Part shown: piece by piece, positions 56,601 through 64,000 of the stretch
Layout of the letters: each line of letters opens with the position of its first letter
Position numbering within the stretch: position 1 is the first letter of the stretch
Source: Panulirus ornatus
Lineage: Eukaryota; Arthropoda; Malacostraca; Decapoda; Palinuridae
DNA: 64,000 nt
Reading direction: 5' to 3'
NCBI RefSeq assembly: GCF_036320965.1
Contig: NC_092225.1
Coordinates: forward strand, 31,931,443-31,995,442
The notes under the pieces: model-generated
What the model was told of the DNA's origin: nothing
The model's database searches: none
What the model saw: the letters and a program-made list of their open reading frames with translations, nothing else
Program-made: the position numbers and the translations under genes

Positions 56601-57039
56601 TTTGAAAGAGAGAGAGAGGATGGAACAGTGGAATTGCCTTTAAAGGGTAAAAGAACTGGAACTATATCCTAGAACTATATCCTAGAAAGTAGTGAGATAT
56701 TAATAGATATATTACACATGACAGCTTGAGACTGTGAACAAATGTGGCCTTTGTTGTCTTTTCCTAGCCTGAAAATACACAGTTGAGGTATTACTTAATT
56801 GGGAGGTTATGATAGTTACTACTTAACTAATCATACAAGAGCTTATTAAGATTTGGGTGAGCTGGCTATTTCCGCTTTTGAAAAGCATTTGGGTGCAGTA
56901 TAAACTGGGTAGCAGAGATACACAGGGACGTTTACTGAGCAAATAGTATGACTTAATATTATGAACTTGACTGAAAATTAAGACTTGAATAATACAGTAA
57001 TACATTAGCTGTGATACTATACTTGCTGCAACAAAGGAG

Positions 57040-57240
57040 TAAAGGAATATGTATTGAACCTGAAAGACTTTAACAAGGAAGATACAAAGTTCTTAAGCCT
57101 GCAAAAATATTATGGAACAAACTTAAAATACATCATATGTGAATGCTCCAGAAGGAAGCTTGAATGGGTGTTTTAAGATACTACCAGGAGAAATTGGAAA
57201 AATGAAACAGCTAAAGAAACTTATAAAAGAAAACTCAACA
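57040..57240 (+). repeat. repeat shared with 2976-3150
   Basis: AACCTGAAAG and AACAAGGAAGATACAAAG in the same order. A broken frame reads NLKDFNKEDTKFLSLQKYY, so it may be a mobile-element coding remnant. Surrounding sequence (56601-57039, 57241-57640) shows nothing. Confidence 0.4.
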
Positions 57241-57639
57241 TGTTGAAAATAGTCCCAGATGAATTGAGAATATACAATTGAGCAACAGGGGAGAGGAATA
57301 GTCTTAGTCATCAAAATATAAGCATTATATACTAGCAATGCTATTATGGTAAAATCTCATCATAGATACTCATAGGTTGGTACTCTCTCTCTCTCTCCTG
57401 AAACCTGACAAAGTAATGTACATTACTGGATATGCTTGGGACACCAATGCAGTCCTGATCAATGAAACAGGGAGAGAGATGAAGCAATCTTGGATTAGTT
57501 TAAAACATTGATTAAATACAAAACAATATATACAACGTGATAGACCAATATACATGCATAATAAGCTATAAGAAAAGCAGAATATAGTGATGAGCCACAT
57601 GAAATGGAAACTGGTTGCAGACAGAATCCCAGCTATTTT

Positions 57640-57850
57640 TTTTCTTTCATACTTATTTGCTGTTTAATGAATTGGTGAGGTAGTGCCAGGAACAGACAAA
57701 GAAAAGGCCTCATTCACTTGCATTCAAACTCAAGCTGCCATGTGTAATGCACTGAAGCCACATCCCCTACATACAGCCAAGCCCTCAAACCTTTCCATGG
57801 TTTAGTGACTGCATCATAAACCATGGTTCAGCCCTATGACAGCACAATGT
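57640..57850 (-). repeat. old RTE LINE 3' UTR piece
   Basis: Decayed tail (TTGGTGAGGTAGTGCCAGGA on the + strand), then TGTAATGCACTGAA, CCTTTCCATGGTTTA and CAGCACAATGT, the UTR in the usual order. Confidence 0.65.
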
Positions 57851-58959
57851 GCTCTCATCCTAGCTGTAAATACAATAACTCTAGTAGCTTACAGATCATC
57901 AAAACCAAGCTAAATGACTAAGAAAATATCAACAAAAGTTGAAGAAATACTGAAGGTATTGGGTGACTGCAACATTCATTAAACTGAATGGCAGGAAGGT
58001 GGAGCAACTGACAAACATAAAGGAAAGGAATAATGGATCAGCAAATGAAAGAGAACAGTTCCAAAGGCTAAAAATCTGTGAATCATTCCATCTTGTTCAA
58101 ATAAACCATAGACTAACAATGAACAACAAAAAGACAGACCTTTACAAATGACAAGACTATTTTTGGATACAGAAGTAATTAATAAAGTCCTATCAGATGT
58201 CACTATCAGACAAATCACTACATAATACAGTTAATACAGTGTGTTAATAAATGTGAACAAGTTACAAAAACAGAGGATAACAACAAATTAAGCAACATGA
58301 ACTTTCACAATGACTAAAGAGATAATGTTGAACACAAACTGGAACAGGACTAAAAAAAAAAAAAAAAAAAATAATAATCTGGACTTACACCTAATGGAAA
58401 TATATATAGTGTGAAACAAAATAAAAATAGTGTGAAACAAAGGATAAAAAGAGACAAAAACAGTGGATAAATAAAAGTGACTTGCCAACCACTGGGGCTT
58501 TGTTCGTGTTCCTGGAAGACCCTGTGGTTGGCAAGATACAGGGCTACTGGATAATCGGGGGTTAGGGGAAGTGACTCTTGAGATACACACATTAAGTCCT
58601 ATACTGAGCACCTCAAGGTTAGAAAGAAGCATATCTGATTTCAAAGAGGGCATAATAAATCTATAAAAGTGCAAAGAAATGATGTACAAAACTAAGGTAA
58701 TTATATCATGGCCAAATATCATCACCAAAAAGCTGTCAGTCAGCTACACTTCTACAAAGGCTACTTAAATACTTAGCCAAGCAGAACCACCTGATAATGA
58801 CACTCCTGCTTCTCCCTAGAAATGGTGACCTGCCAAGCTGGTCCCCAAGCAGCCTTTGGACACATAAAACTCACCCAGTGCATGGGCAAAATTTTGGTGG
58901 TGCAAGGGAAAATTATGGATACTCAAAAATTCATGCTTTGGTTGGTAAAATGGTATATA
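57851..58959. other. AT-rich stretch, nothing assigned
   Basis: A run at 58351-58370. A GC-richer piece at 58490-58620 has no match noticed elsewhere in the window. Confidence 0.45.
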
Positions 58960-60320
58960 TTATTCGAAGTATGTATGCTCAATACCATGGTTGGCAAAAC
59001 TGCTGTATGCAGGGGTCCTCTATACCAAGATAAGCTTGGAAAGGACATGTAGAGAAGTCTGTTGAGAGTACATGTTAAGTTGTATGGGATAGTAGTGACT
59101 GAAAGGGTGAAGGCAAGTACAGAGGATTAAGGAACAGTGGTTTCTGAAGTGACAGAGGATGTGTGGATCAGGTGTTTGCTTTAAGAACATGTATGAGAAA
59201 TACTTAAAGAAACAGAGGGATTTGTATATGGTATTTATGGATCTGGAGAAAGCATATGAAAGGGTTGATAGAGATGCCTTGTGGAAGGTCTTAAGAATAT
59301 ATGGTATGGGAGGAAAGCCACTAGAAGCAGTGAGCAGTTTTTATCAAGGATATAAGGTGGAAACATGAAAAAGATGAGAGGACAATGAGTGGTTCCAAGA
59401 GAAGGATGGTTTGCGGCTGGGGTGTGTGATGTCACCATGATGTTTTATTTGTTTATGGATGGGGTTGTGAGGGATAAAAATGAACGAGTCTTTGAGAGAA
59501 AGGCAAACATACAGTCGGTAAGGGATAAGGAGGAATGGGAAGTTAGTCAGATGCTGTTTGCTGGTGAGACAAAACTGGTGGCAGATTCAAGCATAAAATT
59601 ACAGAATTTGGTGATTGAGTTTGAAAGTGTGCGTTAAAGAAGGAAGGCACGACTGAATGTGAGTAAAAACATGGTTATTAGGTTTAGCAGGATACAGAGC
59701 AATTTGGGTTGTGAGTTTGAATAAGAAAATTTTGAAGAAAAGTTTTGGATAGCTGGGAGTGGACATGGCATCAAATAGAACCATGGAAGCAAAAGTAAGC
59801 CTTAGGATGGGTGAAGGGGCAAAGGTTGAAGAATGCGTGGAAAGAGAGGTAGTTATCTGGGAGGGCAAAAATGAGTTTGAAGGTATAGTGTCCCAACAAT
59901 TTTGTATGGATGGAAGGCATGGGCTATATACTATGGGTGGAAGAGGGTGTATGTGTTGGAAATGAAATGTCTGACAATATGTGGTGTGAGGTGGTTTGAT
60001 CAAGTAAGTAATAATGGGTAAGAGGTGTGGTAATAAAAAGTGTGGTTGAGAAAGCTGAAAAGCGTGTACTGAAATGGTTTGGACATCTGGAGAGAATGAG
60101 AGGAGAGGGTGACAAAGAGGATATGTATCAGGATGTGAAGCAGCCAGGGGAACCATTAAAAGTTCTGTAGGACCTGGTTGTGAATACTGGGCAGTGGCTT
60201 CAGTGTACTGCATATAATAGCTACAGAATGGATGTAAGCGAATGTAATCTTTCTTTGTCTGTTCCTGGCACTACCTTGCTAATGCAGGAAACAGTGATCA
60301 AGTATGAAAATTAAAAATCC
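58960..60320 (+). pseudogene. old RTE LINE, RT to tail
   Basis: Lineage-1-like remnant: YLKKQRDLYMVFMDLEKAYE (59185-59270), RVDRDALWKVLRIYGMGG, LFMDGVVRDKNERVFER near 59450, LFAGETKLVAD near 59555 (FADD decayed to FAGE), C-terminal blocks to about 60130, UTR and tail (CACTACCTTGCTAATGCAGG) to about 60320. Many frame changes. Confidence 0.75.
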
Positions 60321-61505
60321 TGCTAGATGCTGTTGCCAAAGGGAGTGGATGGTGGGAAGAGAGCCTTCAGACTTTTCTATCCTTACCTCATTCACTTAGA
60401 TTAGAAATAGCAACAGACAAAAGTAAGTTCTAAGCAGATCATTTACACATGGACCAATGGGCCTTCTGTTATCTGTCATTCCCTCTCTCTGTCTGTTTCT
60501 ATGCCTGTCTTTCTTACTCATATGCAAACACACATTTCAGAAACGTGAAACCAGTGATACAACTCACCAAACCTCTCTCTCTCTAAATGTAATTTAATGC
60601 ATTTTTCATTACATTCTGCGGACTAGTTTTGCAAAGCCATTTATTCCTTTTAATTTTTTCTAGGTTGGGACCCAGGTTCTTGGTAGCAGATGGCTGTTCG
60701 TATATGGAGTCCTAATGTATACAGTGAAGTACAAGTGTGGCTGCTGTCTCACTTGATATTTATACCAGTTGAAGGAAAACTGACCAGAAATTGATTGCCA
60801 GTGTGATTTATCAAGGTATAAAGTGAATATTTTCAATGAAATATAGACTTGTATGTATCATATGATCAATCATAAGGACAAATAAATAATGTATTATAAA
60901 AAACATGTATTATTGCTTCTTTATAGTTGTTTCATGTACTTTTTTAAAAGATGACTATGTATACCTTAGCCTTTTAATTACTTTACTTTTTATATTGATT
61001 TTAAGTACATTGACAAATGATATTTTTACAGTGTATATTTTTGGTCTTTGAATCAAAAACTGTTCATACCAAGGAAAACTGATTTCAAGTTATTCCTTTT
61101 TATATGCACCTTCCTGATTACATTATGACTCAGACAGTCTGAATAGTTTTCAGTTTCCTCAGTTGTTCATAACTTTTGTAATCTTTTACTTGTTCCTAAT
61201 TACTTTATAAGGGAAAGGACCGGTATTCATGGAGTGTATTCTCAAAAATAAATTTATTGCTAAAGAATGATCTTTTATTGTCCAAATTTTTTTTAATAAT
61301 GTACTTGTAGATCATTAGCATATGGCAGTATACTCTCCCAGGATATGCACCTCAAAGATCTTAATTTGAGCCCTAGAACATAACTAAGGGTGATAGTTTG
61401 GAGTTAATAACTCATTCTACTGCCCTAAACTGAGATAATATTTCTTACAAGTGAAGATGCCAATCTGCATAGTTTAAACAAGCATATCTGAAGCAGGGGA
61501 TAGCA
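60321..61505. other. unique AT-rich stretch, no gene called
   Basis: A TTTTTCTAG at 60654-60662 followed by 28 open codons and a stop could mimic a terminal exon, but nothing links it to a gene. Several AATAAA-like words. Confidence 0.4.
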
Positions 61506-61509
61506 ATGA

Positions 61510-61735
61510 TGCTTTCCTGTGGGGTGCGGTAGCGACAAGAATGGATGAAGGCAAGCAAGTATGAATATGTATGTGTGTATGTATGTAATGTCTGCATATG
61601 TGTATGTACATGTATGTATAAGTGCGTATGTGGGTGTTTGTGTATATACATGTGTATATGAGTGGATGGGCCATCCTTCATCTGTTTCCTGGCACACCTT
61701 GCTGATGCGGGAAACAGTGATTATGTATCATAAAT
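61510..61735 (+). repeat. RTE LINE 3' UTR tail fragment
   Basis: Pieces of the long UTR (GAATGGATGAAGGCA), TG/TA-rich block, GGATGGGCCATCCTTCATCT and tail GCTGATGCGGGAAACAG with an A-rich end. Confidence 0.75.
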
Positions 61736-62019
61736 AAAATTGTGTAACTTTCTTTTTATTGTAATGGGCTTTATCTTGGTTATGTACTTTTTACTTGATG
61801 GCATCCTCTTGTTTGGTCAATAGAATAGTTAATATTTGTTATTGATGCCTAAACTCATTTTCCCCTCAAAAACATGGGTTTTCGTAGTTGATACATTTTT
61901 GTTGAATGTCTAACTTATATCAAAATTCTGAGAATTCCATCTAAACAACATTTTCTCTCAGAATAAAGATCAGTAATTTTTTTTTCTAAATTAGCTGAGA
62001 TATCACAGACACATCTTCT

Positions 62020-62215
62020 ATTGTGCTGTGGTTAGCGTTCCTGACCATGAGGCATTTATGGGCCATCCAAGGTTGAGCCCATATGTTCAAATCCTGGTAG
62101 TGGCCGTCAGCCCATAGTCAACCCAGGTGTTCATCCATTCCAAGGGGTTGATTGATAAAATGGGTACCTGGCTCAGGCTAAGGTGTGTATGTATACATCC
62201 CCTCTTCAACACGTC
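62020..62215 (+). mobile_element. tRNA-type SINE, family 1
   Basis: GCTGTGGTTAGCGTTCCTGA (A-box-like), TTCAAATCCTGG (B box), then CCCATAGTCAACCCAGGTGT, TTCATCC and TGATAAAATGGGTACCTGG. Same family as 56365-56600. Confidence 0.75.
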
Positions 62216-62254
62216 TGAATTCTGTTCTGACTGACCGATCAGATCTCGAAATGT

Positions 62255-62812
62255 TTGTCAGAGGTGGAGGGAATGAGAAGTGGGTGACCAAATTGTAGGT
62301 TGAAGGATGGAATGAGAAAGATTTTGAACCACTGGGTCCTGAGCATACAAGAGGGTGAAAGGCATGCATGGGACAGAGTGAATTAGAAGGATGTGGTATA
62401 CCAGGGTCAACGTGCTGTCAATGGATTGAACCAGGGCATATGAAGCGTCTGGGGTAAACCATGGAAAGTTTCATGGAGCCTGGATGTGGAAAGGGAGCCA
62501 TGGTTTCTGTGCATTACACACATGACAGCTAGAGACTGAGTGTGAACAAATGTGGCCTTTGTTGTCTTTTCCTAGCGCTACCTCGTAGGTGCCCAGGGGG
62601 AGGGGGTGCCATTTCATGTGTGGCGGGGTGGTGACAGGAATGGATGAAGGCAGCAAGTATGTATATATATGTACATGTGTATATATGTATATGTCTGTGT
62701 ATGTATATGTAAGTATACATTGAAATGTGTAGGCCATTCTTTCGTCTGTTTCCTTGCAACACCTCGCTAACACAGGAGACAGCAACAAAGTATAATATAT
62801 ATTTATATTATT
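62255..62812 (+). pseudogene. RTE LINE 3' end
   Basis: Begins in the last part of the coding region (SEVEGMRSG-like, then DRVN...VVYQG near 62390), then long-type UTR with both tail-like modules and a terminal A/TA-rich end at about 62812. Confidence 0.8.
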
Positions 62813-62815
62813 CAT

Positions 62816-64000
62816 TATACTTTGTTGCTGTCTCCTGCATTAGTGAGGTAGCACAAGGAAACAGATGAAAGAATGGCCCAATCCACCCACATAAACATGT
62901 ATATACATACACATCCACACGCACATATGCATACCTATACATCTCAATGCATACATATATATACATACACAGACATATACATATATACACATGTGCATAA
63001 TTCATACTTGCTGCCTTTATTCATTCCCATCGCCACCCTGCCAAACATGAAATGACAACCCCCTACCCCCGCATGTGCGCAAAGTAGCACTAGGAAAAGA
63101 CAACAAAGGCCACATTCAATCACTCTCAGTCTCTAGCTGTCATGTATAATGCACTGAAACTATTGCTCCCTTTCCACATCCAGGCCCCTCAAAACTTTCC
63201 ATGTTTTACCCCAGATGCTTCACATACCCTGGTTCAATCCACTGACAGCACGTCGACCCTGGTATACCACATCGTTCCAATTCACTCTATTCCCTGCATG
63301 CCTTTCACCCTCCTGCATGTTCAGGCCCTGATCGCTCAAACTCTTTTTCACTCCATCTTTCCACCTCCAATTTGGTCTCCCACTTCTCGTTCCCTTCACC
63401 TCTGACACATATATCCTCTTTGTCAATCTTTCCTCACTCATTCTCTCCATGTAACCAAACCATCGCAAAACACCCTCTTCTGCTCTCTCAACCACTCTTT
63501 TTTATTACCACACATCTCTCTTACCCTTTCATTACTTACTCGTTACTCGATCAAACCACCTCACACCACATATTGTCCTCAAACATCTCATTTCCAGCAC
63601 ATCCACCCTCCTCTGCACAACTCTATCTATAGCCCATGCCTCGCAACCATATAACATTGTTGGAACCACTATTCCTTTAGACATACCCATTTTTGCTTTC
63701 CGAGATAATGTTCTCGCCTTCCACACATTTTTCAACGCTCCCAGAACTTTTGCCCCCTCCCCAACCTGTGACTCACTTCCGCTTCCATGGTTCCATCTGC
63801 TGCCAAATCCACTCCTAGATATCTAAAACACTTCACTTCCTCCAGTTTTTCTCCATTCAAACTTACCTCCTAAATGACTTGTTTCTTAACCCTACTGTAC
63901 CTAATAACCTTGCTCTTATTCACATTTACTCTCAGCTTTCTTCTTCCACACACTTTACCAAACTCAGTGACCAGCTTCTGCAGTTCCTCACCCGAATCAG
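62816..64000 (-). pseudogene. RTE LINE 3' half, continues past window
   Basis: On the - strand: tail starting at 62816, long-type UTR to about 63260, then the coding region from VVYQG to about 63975 (the FGKVC block), leaving the window. Frames are broken near 63500 and 63540. Lies tail to tail with 62255-62812. Confidence 0.85.

Noticed and set aside
60654..60760. Terminal-exon-like sequence after TTTTTCTAG
   Set aside because: Only 28 open codons, no recognised protein and no upstream exon nearby.

Overview
The window is animal nuclear DNA, most likely from a decapod crustacean (order inferred). It carries the 3' end of one host gene, a conventional beta-spectrin, on the + strand. This lies in DNA built largely from RTE-like LINEs, short elements derived from them, tRNA-type SINEs, and long (TA)n, (GT)n and (GA)n microsatellites. 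The spectrin tail is arthropod-like, ending in a Lys-Arg-Arg-rich stretch, SFFTLKKK and a stop.

Region by region. 1-11,650: RTE LINE fragments in both orientations, one dispersed repeat of unknown class (family B), and a recent 3.2-kb direct duplication bounded by LINE copies. 11,951-40,164: beta-spectrin coding exons, running from the last spectrin repeat through a long variable linker to the PH domain and stop. The ten core exons join without a frame break (1,212 bp, 403 residues plus stop). Two further phase-0 cassettes lie in the linker: a 93-bp candidate and a 1,224-bp open exon of 408 codons. About 40,165-41,790: AT-rich sequence that looks like the 3' UTR, with two AATAAA signals. 42,100-64,000: dense LINE territory. 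It includes an intact 725-residue reverse transcriptase reading frame on the - strand, placed head to head with a + strand copy that keeps the endonuclease, plus tail-to-tail inverted copies, repeated 3' tails, and SINEs.

How the parts relate. The dominant LINE (lineage 1) encodes an APE-type endonuclease followed by a reverse transcriptase. Its 3' UTR ends in a conserved tail containing GCTACCTCGC and GCGGGAGACAG. A roughly 220-bp non-autonomous element resembles the LINE's 5' head at one end and its 3' tail at the other, and is probably mobilised by it. Every recognised copy of it, and every RTE remnant in the spectrin gene body, lies in the sense direction. A second RTE lineage, CR1/jockey-like remnants (one with an SGNH-type domain) and two tRNA-derived SINE families make up much of the rest.

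Most notable are the 408-codon linker exon, the run of phase-symmetric linker exons, the LINE-bounded duplication, the short element with LINE head and tail, and a copy of that element flanked by direct repeats of about 240 bp. All identifications come from reading the sequence; no database search was run.
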